Assembly (NCBI GenBank): GCA_949825045.1
Contig: OX463807.1
Span: 34,120,749-34,184,748 of the forward strand
Direction: 5' to 3'
Source: Argyresthia goedartella
Lineage: Eukaryota; Arthropoda; Insecta; Lepidoptera; Argyresthiidae
Length of the DNA stretch: 64,000 nucleotides
The position numbers were made by a program, and so were the translations under genes. Under the pieces are notes generated by a model. It was given only the letters and a program-made list of their open reading frames with translations, was not told where the DNA came from and searched no databases. This document shows positions 1-9,140 of the stretch, one piece after another (the first letter of the stretch is position 1; every line of letters begins with the position of its first letter).

Positions 1-541
1 CAATTAATATCACAAACAAAATCTACAATAACATTAAAAAATTATATATAATTTCCAATTCATGTCTAATTTTTAAAGAAACCCACATTAAGTTGTGAGT
101 TGTTTCACTGCTATGTGCACATGCTGCGACAGCAAAAGGGCTCAGACTCAGCGTAGTGTCACAGGAAAACCTGTGACGCTGGTTTTCAGTCTAGGACCCA
201 GAGTATAATTGAATTTAGACATGTCAATGTCACCAGGTGGCAAGTGTACTAAAATTAACAACCTAACACTAAATGTGTAAATAAAATAAATAAAATGTCA
301 ATACGGAAAAAATATAATAAAAAATAAGATGGAGATAATAAAATTGTATTGCGGATTAGTGAATAAATAGTTATATGGATTAAATTGTATTGAATAATAA
401 TGTCGTATTGAATGAATTACTAATGTCACAAAGAGTTGAAATTACGTACACAACGAAAAAGTATATTTGGTATACACATTGCGGTATCAGGTCAATTTTA
501 GAGTGGTAGAACGCGGTACGCAGCACTTTGTCATGGTAGCT
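1..541. other. AT-rich flank, no gene seen; one strong hairpin
   Basis: No open frame or familiar repeat was recognised in most of this stretch, which is probably partly the 3' untranslated tail of the LINE read on the minus strand from 542. A hairpin sits at 155-180: an 11-bp stem (GTCACAGG core paired with CCTGTGAC, one G-U pair) around an AAAA loop. Positions 505-575 resemble the 3' coding end of the adjacent LINE but in the opposite orientation (see findings). Confidence 0.4.
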
Positions 542-2680
542 TCAGGTATTCTGCTTTTGTTGGAATAGTAACCTTTCTCGAATTAATTTTTTGAATATAT
601 GTTTTGATTTGAGCTCTCGGAGCGGTGGGGGTATATTATTCCAACATTTTGTGGCAAGATACCTGAAGCTACCACGAAACGCCGCAGTCCCGTGGCGGGG
701 GACGGACAAGACACTGGTGGCAGTTCTAATATTGTGGTGGCGCGTAGTTCTCCAGGTGAGCTTTTCAAGAAGGTATTCAGGCTTACCAGTATGTATGACT
801 CCGAATAGAAGAGTAGAAAAGTAAAGATCCTGTCTTGCCGTTAATTTCAACATGTCAGCACAATTAAAGTACGATGTGACATGTGTTCGCGGAGGAATGT
901 TGAAACAGTACCTAGCGCAAGCATTTTGTACCCGTTGGATCAACCTCTCAGTTCGCTTGTATAGACATGGGCCGTACACCAACAACCCGTAGTTAATTTT
1001 AGACAGCACCAGGGATTCGCACAACCTGACTCGCATATCGATACTAAGAAATCTTCTTATCTTGTACAAGACCCTGAGTCGATAGAAACAGTTCTTTGCC
1101 ACTTCTAATACATGTTTATCAAACCGTAACTCACTGTCCATTAGCAAGCCCAGGTTTCGTGCCTCACTGACTCGATCCAGGCGTACATGTGAAATTGTTA
1201 TTTCAGGGTCAAAGTCAGTAAGAGTTTTCACTTGATGTTTTGAGCCAAGAATTAGGAGTTTTGACTTGGAGGGGTTCAAAACCAGAGCATTATTGGCAGA
1301 CCATAGGGAGACACTAGCAAGGTCTTCATTCATACGTCTGACAGCCTCCTCAATATTATCATTGTTCGCTTCTATATAAAACTGAAGGTCATCAGCGTAC
1401 AAATGGCACCTACTGTGTTTTATACTACCTATAATATCCGCACTGTACAAAATAAAGAGTAGCGGTCCCAGAATTGAGCCCTGAGGGACGCCTCTATTCG
1501 AAGGAACGCATTTGGATAAGCATACTGATCCATCATTTTTATTAATAATAACATGTTGATAGCGATTAGTCAAGTAACTCTCGATCCACCTGATTGAATT
1601 CATGTCAAATCCATAAAAATTTAGTTTGGAGAGCATCATTGTTACATTAATACAGTCAAATGCACGTGAAAAATCCAACAGAGCCAGGAGTGTGCCATTG
1701 TTTTTGTCTTGAGAAGCTAAAATGTTATCTACAACATCTAGTAGGGCTGTGACAGTGCTACGCCCTTTTCTGAAACCAGACTGTAACTTAGGGAGAATAA
1801 TGTTTCTCTCCAAAAATAATGAGATCTGATTATATACGACTCTTTCCAGTATCTTAGACAAATAAGGCAATATGCTTATAGGCCTTAGATCCTTCACTGT
1901 TTGTGGGTCATTATTTTTGGGAGTTGGTCGTATAAGCGACGTTTTCAAGAGTTGCGGAAATGTGGAGGTAGATATTGATTTATTCACGATAGCTGTTATA
2001 GCCCTTAGGGTTGTAGGGAGTGTCAACAATATCATGCTCATATTAATTCCATCACTACCACATGCGTTTGATGGGAGGCTTAGAATAATTTTTCCGACAT
2101 CACTATCGTTGACTGGATGCAGACGAAAAGTAGCACTACCAAACCTATGATACTCAAAATAAGTAAGCCTTGATATTTTAACACTATCGTCTCCGGGTAT
2201 ATTGTGGAAGTGGACAATGATCTTGTTAGGGTTACTAAGGTGTTCAGGCAGTTCATTGTACGTTTTTGGTAAAACTGATTCCTTAAGATTTTGCCAGAGT
2301 TTCTTTGGGTTGCAAACATTATTGTTTATATTTTGTTCAAAGAACGCCTTCTTTTCTGCATATGTACTTACGTTAACGAGACTTTTTAATGATTTGTACT
2401 GTTCTTTGTGTCCTGCTAATTGAGATTGTTTGTACGTAGCGTGTGCCCTGTCTCGGAGTCTCATCATATATCTTACATTACTGGTGAGCCATGGCTTTGA
2501 CACCTCCCGAAATCTTTTTTTACGCTGTGGGGCATGTTTTTCATAAATCTCAAGAATGTGTCTACTGAAATCCGCTATCATTAGATCCACACTGCTGCAA
2601 TGTAGAATCTCATCCCAATCTATATTTTTTATATCAAGATCAAACATTTTCATGTCAATATTTTTAATTGGCCTATACAC
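542..2680 (-). CDS. LINE reverse transcriptase (jockey/CR1 group), C-terminal part of ORF2
   Basis: This 712-residue frame is the reverse transcriptase half of a non-LTR retrotransposon ORF2; the enzyme copies element RNA into DNA at a nicked target. Visible motifs are LLDFSRAFD with the first catalytic Asp near residue 336, GVPQGSILGPLL at 397-408 and the catalytic box YADD at 428-431. A C-terminal domain typical of LINEs follows (INYGLLVYGP, CWNNIPPPLR). The endonuclease frame lies immediately upstream and overlaps by about 30 bases. The two are one polyprotein split by a single missing base in a homopolymer near 2705-2710, so the copy is probably inactive unless that is a sequencing error. 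The last residues before the stop fall in sequence that looks like an inverted piece of the same element. Exact clade is uncertain; the RT call is firm. Confidence 0.93.
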   Translation of the reverse strand: MYRPIKNIDMKMFDLDIKNIDWDEILHCSSVDLMIADFSRHILEIYEKHAPQRKKRFREVSKPWLTSNVRYMMRLRDRAHATYKQSQLAGHKEQYKSLKSLVNVSTYAEKKAFFEQNINNNVCNPKKLWQNLKESVLPKTYNELPEHLSNPNKIIVHFHNIPGDDSVKISRLTYFEYHRFGSATFRLHPVNDSDVGKIILSLPSNACGSDGINMSMILLTLPTTLRAITAIVNKSISTSTFPQLLKTSLIRPTPKNNDPQTVKDLRPISILPYLSKILERVVYNQISLFLERNIILPKLQSGFRKGRSTVTALLDVVDNILASQDKNNGTLLALLDFSRAFDCINVTMMLSKLNFYGFDMNSIRWIESYLTNRYQHVIINKNDGSVCLSKCVPSNRGVPQGSILGPLLFILYSADIIGSIKHSRCHLYADDLQFYIEANNDNIEEAVRRMNEDLASVSLWSANNALVLNPSKSKLLILGSKHQVKTLTDFDPEITISHVRLDRVSEARNLGLLMDSELRFDKHVLEVAKNCFYRLRVLYKIRRFLSIDMRVRLCESLVLSKINYGLLVYGPCLYKRTERLIQRVQNACARYCFNIPPRTHVTSYFNCADMLKLTARQDLYFSTLLFGVIHTGKPEYLLEKLTWRTTRHHNIRTATSVLSVPRHGTAAFRGSFRYLATKCWNNIPPPLRELKSKHIFKKLIRERLLFQQKQNT

Positions 2681-3352
2681 AATAGTACGGACAGGAGGCT
2701 TGTCTTTTTTATTTTAAATTCTACTGTTATCATTGCGTGACGACCAAGATCAGGTATGTGATCAACAGATACCGACAGTACACAGACATCCGTACATACA
2801 ACGTCTATTAAAGATGCGCTATTGTCAGTAAAGTGAGTCGGTTTGTCAACGACGTTCACCAGTTTAATACAAGTCAAAAATTCATTTAATTTAGATGTCA
2901 AGATATTTCCAGTGTCAAGTAAATTTATGTTAAAGTCACCTAATAATACTATTTTGTCGAATTGAGAAAAACTAGTGACCGAATCAGTCAGTGCATCAAA
3001 GAAAGTATTAACCCCCATCCATTGTGGACGGTAGGCGGTTTCTGCAATAATTTTTACATTATTTATGTTCATTGATAACCACATCTGTTCTACCCCAGCA
3101 GTAGACTCTCGGTGAGGGTGCAATCTCGCCTTTATACCTACCTTCACATAAAACCCCACCCCACCACTGCGCGCCTGCCGAACACTGCGCGAGCGCGCGA
3201 TATGTCGCAGTCTATAGCCAGGGATGTCGGCGGCGTAACCTACGTCATCCTGGCGCAGCCACGTCTCGTTGATGGCAATAAGATAGGGGGCTCTTTGCTC
3301 CACTGCCACTATGAGCTCATCATGTCCAGTGCCTAAGGAACCGGCGTTCCAG
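2650..3352 (-). CDS. LINE APE-type endonuclease, N-terminal part of ORF2
   Basis: This frame is the apurinic-endonuclease-like domain that nicks target DNA for target-primed reverse transcription. It opens with VCFWNAGSLG near 3350, followed by INETWL (metal-binding Glu), ARSGGVGFYVK and LLGDFNINLLD. The final motif reads LGRHAMI where many families have SDH, so the usual Asp is not obvious. No in-frame ATG is needed if translation started further upstream; a TAA lies just before KFNKSKSLK (about 3383), so the true N-terminus or ORF1 would lie beyond, perhaps in the N gap. The frame then runs out of register with the RT at the T run 2705-2710 (A run on the coding strand). Confidence 0.85.
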
Positions 3353-3360
3353 AAACAAAC

Positions 3361-3814
3361 TTTTAAGGACTTAGACTTATTGAATTTTTATGATTAATCC
3401 AGTATGTGTATAGTATGTGTATGACTCATTGTGTATTTGCGTGTGTGTGTTAAGATAAAGATGCAATTTCATGTAAATATCATTAATGTACGCAATATAA
3501 TAATGGTTAATTACATAATTAAGACCCGGTCTTGTATGACATTTAAAGGGTATTTGTATGTGAATATGTGTAACCTGTGGGACTGCACCTGCCATCATGC
3601 GGAATCTAAACCCCTCTACTGCCCCGCAAGCACACACAGCAGTAAAACCATTGAAAAACCAATATAAGCAAAATACATTTGAACACAAGAATGCTGTCAG
3701 TGAGAACATTAGACTTAACAAAGTTATTAAAAGTCGATTAGAGAAGACAGAGAAGCCATCATAATTCGCACTAATAATGTCATTACCCAAAAACACGACC
3801 TAAATCAGCCTCGT
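3361..3814. other. Probable LINE 5' region up to assembly gap
   Basis: This is AT-rich sequence between the endonuclease frame and the gap. A 139-codon minus-strand frame (3377-3796) is hydrophobic and of low complexity, with no recognisable domain; I do not call it a gene. There is a GT-rich microsatellite-like patch at 3411-3452. Confidence 0.35.
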
Positions 3815-4014
3815 NNNNNNNNNNNNNNNNNNNNNNNNNNNNNNNNNNNNNNNNNNNNNNNNNNNNNNNNNNNNNNNNNNNNNNNNNNNNNNNNNNNNNN
3901 NNNNNNNNNNNNNNNNNNNNNNNNNNNNNNNNNNNNNNNNNNNNNNNNNNNNNNNNNNNNNNNNNNNNNNNNNNNNNNNNNNNNNNNNNNNNNNNNNNNN
4001 NNNNNNNNNNNNNN
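3815..4014. other. Assembly gap, 200 N
   Basis: A run of exactly 200 unknown bases, the usual size of a placeholder gap. It removes the start of the transposase gene that follows and possibly the 5' end of the preceding LINE. Confidence 1.
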
Positions 4015-4019
4015 GTTAG

Positions 4020-5000
4020 GCGCCAATTCAGATTTTCGACTTACTGAAAAATTTGAATATAACCAAAAGATTCATTTATCGTACCATAAAACGATACAAT
4101 GAAGACTCTAGTGTAGATGACAGGTCAAGAAGTGGTCGCCCTCGCTCTGTTAGGACTCCAGCAGTGATAAAAGCTGTGAAGGCGCGAATTCAAAGAAATC
4201 CCATACGTAAGCAGAAACTGTTGGCCCTTCAGATGGGGTTAAGCAGGACCACGGTGAAAAGGGTGTTAAATGAAGACTTAGGGCTTAGGGCATATCGAAG
4301 AAAAACAGGACATCGTTTGGACGCTCGTTTAATGGACCTGAGACTGAAGAGATGCCGCGCTTTGTTGAAGCGGTACGCGGGAAAAAAGCATCGGGAAATT
4401 CTTTTTTCTGATGAAAAAATTTTCACCGTGGAAGAGCGCTACAACAAACAAAATGATAAGGTGTACGCACACAGCAGTGAAGAAGCGAGCAACCGTATTC
4501 CGCGTGTCCAACGAGGTCATTTTCCATCCTCGCTCATGGTTTGGTTGGGAGTCTCTTATTGGGGCTTAACTGAGGTACATTTTTGTGAGAAAGGCGTAAA
4601 AACGAATGCAGTTGTGTATCAAAATACAGTCCTCAAGAACCTTGTGGAACCTGTTTCTCATACCATGTTTAATAACAGGCACTGGGTATTCCAACAAGAT
4701 TGTGCGCCAGCTCATAGAGCGAAAAGCACACAAGACTGGCTGGCGGCGCGTGAAATCGACTTCATCCGGCACGAAGACTGGCCCTCCTCCAGTCCAGATT
4801 TGAGTCCGTTAGATTACAAGATATGGCAACACTTGGAGGAAAAGGCCTGCTCAAAGCCTCATCCTGATTTGGAGTCACTCAAGGCATCCTTGATTAAGGC
4901 AGCCGCCGATATTGACATGGATCTCGTTCGTGCTGCTATAGACGACTGGCCGCGCAGAATAAAGGGCTGTATTCAAAATCGCGGGGGTCATTTTGAATAA
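4020..5000 (+). CDS. Tc1/mariner-superfamily transposase, DD37D (maT-type), 5' end lost in gap
   Basis: This is a cut-and-paste DNA transposase. Numbering from codon 4053, it shows a helix-turn-helix and GRPR-type motif (SRSGRPRS, residues 25-32), a second HTH (LALQMGLSRTTVKRVL), and the catalytic triad D120 (FSDEKIF), D216 (FQQDCAPAH) and D254 (SSPDLSPLDYKIW). The last two Asp are separated by 37 residues, the spacing of the maT (DD37D) group described mainly from Lepidoptera. The frame is uninterrupted to the TAA at 4998-5000. The reading frame continues upstream (APIQIFDLLKNL) but meets TAG at 4017-4019 right at the gap edge, which may be real or a gap-edge artefact. No terminal inverted repeat could be matched because the left end is missing. 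Confidence 0.92.
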   Translation, partial: APIQIFDLLKNLNITKRFIYRTIKRYNEDSSVDDRSRSGRPRSVRTPAVIKAVKARIQRNPIRKQKLLALQMGLSRTTVKRVLNEDLGLRAYRRKTGHRLDARLMDLRLKRCRALLKRYAGKKHREILFSDEKIFTVEERYNKQNDKVYAHSSEEASNRIPRVQRGHFPSSLMVWLGVSYWGLTEVHFCEKGVKTNAVVYQNTVLKNLVEPVSHTMFNNRHWVFQQDCAPAHRAKSTQDWLAAREIDFIRHEDWPSSSPDLSPLDYKIWQHLEEKACSKPHPDLESLKASLIKAAADIDMDLVRAAIDDWPRRIKGCIQNRGGHFE

Positions 5001-5999
5001 ACGTTATTACCATAAGAATCTATGTTTTATTAAGTTCATTTTGCTATATAAATGTTTACATAAATAATAAACATGTCTAAATTATTTCATATTGCACATG
5101 TGACAGAACTTATGACCTGACTATGTATATCATATGAAATTGTGACCTTTAATATTAATACTGTTTTATATTTATATAGATTTATTTTATACCTTTAATT
5201 AACCTGTTACCTACTATAAAGTCTGAATATTCATGTCTAACTATGTTTCTCTTTTAAAATGTTTTTCCTTCTGCCTGTGTTTATAAATGTTTACACAAAA
5301 GTGCACATTGTTGTGCGTGTTGTCACCCGTCGGTCACAACGGAAGACCTGCGCTGATTGTTCGCATTCAGCATATGCTGAGTTGAGGCCGGCTTGTGACA
5401 GGAAATATTCTTATGTACCTAGTTGTTAAATATTGACTCCTATTTTTATTTCCTGTTACAAATAAACTTCTTTCTTTCTTTATTTCTTTCTTTCTTTCAA
5501 TGTGTATAAATAGTGTCCAAGGTATTATTATTATTATTATAACTGAGCGGTAAGGAGCGGGCAATGGCGCAGTAGCAGGGCGGGAACGGAGCGGGGCCGG
5601 AGCGGTTACAGAATGGCATTGGCGCGGCAACGATGTGGTAACAAAGCGGCCACGTTGCGGCAACGTCCCACGACAATTTCGCATCGCTACTGAAAGTACA
5701 CAACATATCAAGTCCAACGCAGCTTTCATGTAATGCGGTTGTGCAGAAAGCATAGAAATACATGAAAGGCCGTCATCTCCACCAGACGATAGCGTCAACA
5801 AACACATCGCCTCACAATTCTCGCGTCGCGAACGAGTGGTTAGTTTGCGACAAACAACCACTTAGTGGGTATATTGTGCTGGTGTCGGTACAGCCATACC
5901 TAAGCGAATCTAGACGTTCTTCTTGAGACGTTTTGTAGCGATTTCAAAGGATGCTGGAATACAGGTCAGAATTGGAATTCGACCAAATGGGTTGACCAA
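5001..5999. other. Non-coding; microsatellites
   Basis: No gene is supported here. The stretch begins with probable 3' sequence of the maT element. A (TTTC)n microsatellite lies at about 5467-5498. The rest includes a short piece of SINE family S1 tail (TAAATAGTGTCCAAGGTATT with a TTA run, 5507-5541) on the + strand. The GC-richer part 5540-5660 contains variants of GAGCGG and GGCAACG repeats without a clear unit. Confidence 0.4.
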
Positions 6000-6185
6000 A
6001 AGCATAAACACAAACATTTATGTACAGTCACATTGCCTCTGGCCCCACACTAGGAAACCCTGTGTTGTGGGAACGACGTCATAGACATATAAACATCGAA
6101 GACCTGTGTTTTTTTTCGTCCTCCCAGTGGTTTGAACCTGGGAACTCTCGCAGAGCCTCAAACCGCAACGCCAAGAAGTCGTTTT
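6000..6185 (-). repeat. SINE family S3 (tRNA-related head), minus strand
   Basis: Reading the minus strand, a tRNA-like head with a B-box-like GGTTCAAACCACTG precedes a body ending in TTTCCTAGTGTGGGGCCAGA and a tail resembling GCAATGTGACTGTACATAAA. The same head/body order occurs on the + strand at 22990-23168. Such tRNA-headed SINEs are transcribed by RNA polymerase III and moved by LINE enzymes. Confidence 0.6.
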
Positions 6186-6239
6186 ATACCTAAAAGACGT
6201 TTTAAGTTAGAACCAACGAAAAAATATATATTTTACACT

Positions 6240-6546
6240 TATATAAATGTTGCCCAGTAATGTCCCCACCGAGAGGATCAGGCTTTTACCCGGATACGAA
6301 TAACATTAAGCCATACTCCACCACGCTGGCTCTCTCACCCGTATTCGGGTTGATGGAGGGTTTACGACCACTACCACGTAGTGATAGTAACCGGGACCTA
6401 CAGCTTGACGTGTCATCCGAAACACTGAACGTCTGATACAGTACTTAAGATAAATTAATTATCTCATTAGAAACATGGTCAGGAATTGAACCTGCATCTC
6501 CTGTGTGAGAAGCAAGCGTGAAACCCATTAGACCACAGAGCTCATA
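6240..6546 (-). repeat. SINE family S2 (tRNA-related head plus shared body), minus strand
   Basis: On the minus strand a tRNA-like head (complement of 6478-6546; A-box-like GGTCTAATGGG, B box GGTTCAATTCC) is followed by a body containing TTTCGGATGACACGTC and CCAGCGTGGTGGAGTATGGC. The head recurs at 32557-32640 (+) and the body at 18700-18935 (-) and 41140-41600 (-, interrupted). Related sequence is frequent in lepidopteran DNA. Confidence 0.6.
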
Positions 6547-7300
6547 CAGCTTTTACACTTACTGCACCGTTTTGAAGCTGATTATATTATGATATCAGTC
6601 ATGGTACAGTACACAGATGTAAGCACCTTCATACATACTAGCTAAACTGTTAACTAATCTGTAATATCTTAATATGAGCCACCAGCACGAAGGCAAATCA
6701 ACATACAGTTGGGCGGCTCGGAAACTTCCCTTGAATATTCCCTTTTTTGGAAATATTCCCAAAAATTAAAATATTCCAGGGAATGTTCCCAAACGGTGGG
6801 AGGATTCATTTTGTATGGTAATAACTAAAATGGAGTTGCTCAGATCAAATCGAATTCATATTAAAAGTATTCAGAATGAAGTCCACAACCTCTTACAGTA
6901 ATAATATAAAAATATGATCACAACTTTCTCTGACACTTTTTATTGTGAAATAAATCACCTATCGGTGAATCTTGAAGAGCCATATGTACGATTTCTGGGA
7001 GTAAACGGTAATGTAGGAAAAAAAAAATATCTCAGATATTTTTTTAGGGTTTCGTACTTTAAAAGGGAAAAATAAACCTTTATCCATATCTTAATTATCT
7101 AGGATCACTTTGTTGTCTGCCCTTTTTTCTTTTTTGTAAGTTGTTTTTTCAAAACTACTAATTATTACTGAATTTCAAAGATACAGATTTGAGACAATTG
7201 AAATACCTATTTTAACGCAAGAACCATATCAATATCGTTTTAGTTAAAAAACATCTGTTTTATTTTTATTTTTTTCATGTAGTTTCCAATAACATGTTTT
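6547..7300. other. AT-rich spacer, nothing recognised
   Basis: I see no open frame with coding character and no familiar repeat. A/T homopolymer runs are frequent (7010-7050, 7260-7275). Confidence 0.35.
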
Positions 7301-7310
7301 CAAACATACA

Positions 7311-8924
7311 GATTACGCTGACGCCGCCGAGCGGAGAGCAGGACCGGGTAACAGCTCGTCGCGTGTGGCGATTGACTGCATTACAGTGACTGACATACGA
7401 CGTGCAGGGCGGCGACTTAAACCTCGCTCCTCTGCAGGGCCTGACGGCATTCCGCCTTTCCTAGTTAGAGACTGTTTATCTGCACTTGAACTACCACTCG
7501 GGTACCTTTACAATTTAGCCCTAAAAACTGCAGTCTACCCAAGGCACTGGAAAACGTCGCGAGTCACTCCTGTGCTCAAAGACGGCTCCAGGTCGGAAGT
7601 AGAAAATTACAGACCTATAGCCGTCCTCTCGGTATTCGGGAAGGTGTTTGAATCTATCGTCAATCATCATATAACGGAACAAATACGCGGGCTACTATCC
7701 GACTGCCAACATGGTTTCCGCCCTAGACGTTCAACACTAACTAACCACATGAACTTTGTAAACTATGTGACGTCAGCTCTCGATAAGCACACACAGGTTG
7801 ATGCGACTTTTTTCGACTTTGAGAAAGCTTTCGATAGAGTCGACAATGACGTCCTGTTGGAAAAGTTTGCATCCATAGGGTTTACACCGAACTTAATTCG
7901 CCTATTTGCGAACTACTTCTCAAATAGAGTTCAGTACGTGAGGTTGGACGGTAATAGTTCTGAGCCCTATGAGACCTGCTCGGGTGTCAGTCAGGGTAGT
8001 ACTCTTGGCCCCACTCAGTTTCTGATAATGATTAACGACCTTCCCGATGTCGTCGGGACGGCTGAGTGTTTGATGTTCGCGGATGACCTGAAGCTGTTCA
8101 TGCGCATAGGCTGTGAGGATGATATTGGGCGTCTGCAAAGTGACGTTGATAGAGTGGTGGAGTGGAGTGAATGTAACCACTTGGCGTTTAATAGCGCCAA
8201 GTGCAAAACCATGACATTTACTCGATCTCGGGCGCCGCTCCATCATGACTACACTATTGCTGGGGCTGGGTTTGTGAGGGTTACCCAAATACGTGACTTA
8301 GGACTTTTACTTGACTCTGAGCTTACCTTCAACGACCACATCCGGGAGACTTGTAGGAGAGCCTTCAGATCTCTTGGATTCGTAATGCGACAGGTGACTC
8401 GGTTTAAGGACATATCTACATTAACCTCTTTGTATAATGCATTTGTTCGGAGTAAATTAGAGTACAACGCAATCATCTGGGACCCACATGAGGCTAAATA
8501 TACACTCATGCTGGAAAAAGTCCAAAGAAAATTTGCTAGACTTCTTTACAAAATTAAATATGGGTATTATCCCTACTTATTCCCGTCTCTATTTGTGGCA
8601 GGGATGGTGGGGGTAGACACCCTAGAGCTGAGGCGGAAGATGTCCCTGTTGGTGCACTTCTATCTCCTCCTCCACGGCAAGGTAGATAATCCGGTGGCAC
8701 TGCGAAGTGTTGCCCTTAACGCGCCGCCTCGGTACGCGATGTTACGATCGCGCCCGCTCTTCGCTACGGGTGTTGTTCGTACACAGCATGCCCGTCACGC
8801 ACCCACTTATCAGGCACTCACTCTACTCAATGCCTGTGTTGCTCAGCAGCCAGATTTAGATATTTTTAGTATGCCGATCTATATGTTTTTTAAAATTGTG
8901 TACTTGTTTTTAAATAATCTGTGA
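7311..8924 (+). CDS. LINE reverse transcriptase ORF2, 5'-truncated (CR1/Kiri-like)
   Basis: This is an intact reverse-transcriptase frame without its endonuclease. The frame is open from about 7311 (DYADAAERRAG), upstream of the first plausible start codon, so the copy is a 5' truncation, which is common for LINE insertions. Numbering from codon 7365, motifs are RSSAGPDGIP at 21-30, ENYRPIAVLS, FFDFEKAFD with catalytic Asp 151, SGVSQGSTLGPTQF at 206-219 and the catalytic MFADD (238-241). The C-terminal LINE domain (LRRKMSLLVHFY) is present and the stop is TGA at 8922. No internal stop or frameshift was seen, suggesting a fairly recent insertion. The 3' tail at 9090-9135 supports a CR1-type element. 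Confidence 0.92.
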   Translation, partial: DYADAAERRAGPGNSSSRVAIDCITVTDIRRAGRRLKPRSSAGPDGIPPFLVRDCLSALELPLGYLYNLALKTAVYPRHWKTSRVTPVLKDGSRSEVENYRPIAVLSVFGKVFESIVNHHITEQIRGLLSDCQHGFRPRRSTLTNHMNFVNYVTSALDKHTQVDATFFDFEKAFDRVDNDVLLEKFASIGFTPNLIRLFANYFSNRVQYVRLDGNSSEPYETCSGVSQGSTLGPTQFLIMINDLPDVVGTAECLMFADDLKLFMRIGCEDDIGRLQSDVDRVVEWSECNHLAFNSAKCKTMTFTRSRAPLHHDYTIAGAGFVRVTQIRDLGLLLDSELTFNDHIRETCRRAFRSLGFVMRQVTRFKDISTLTSLYNAFVRSKLEYNAIIWDPHEAKYTLMLEKVQRKFARLLYKIKYGYYPYLFPSLFVAGMVGVDTLELRRKMSLLVHFYLLLHGKVDNPVALRSVALNAPPRYAMLRSRPLFATGVVRTQHARHAPTYQALTLLNACVAQQPDLDIFSMPIYMFFKIVYLFLNNL

Positions 8925-9140
8925 TTTGTAAATTTATATAATAAGATATTGTGTTTGTCGGTATTTCATTTTTTTTGTTTATTTTTTAAGTGTTAACCAA
9001 TTTATAATATATATATATATGTGTGTATGTCATGTTACCGTTAACGCTCACATGATTTGGTCTCAAGACTGTAAATGTGACCTGTAATTACCAATAAATC
9101 TTTTAAATCTTTTAAATCTTTTAAATCTTTTTTAAATCTT
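8925..9140 (+). repeat. LINE 3' UTR with 9-bp terminal tandem repeat
   Basis: The 3' untranslated region of the preceding LINE. It ends at about 9090-9135 in four to five copies of CTTTTAAAT, the kind of short terminal tandem repeat that CR1/L2-group LINEs carry instead of poly(A). An (AT)n run lies at 9008-9020. Confidence 0.75.

Noticed and set aside
3377..3796. 139-codon hydrophobic frame on the minus strand
   Set aside because: Low complexity, no domain, lies in the likely 5' region of a LINE and ends at an assembly gap.
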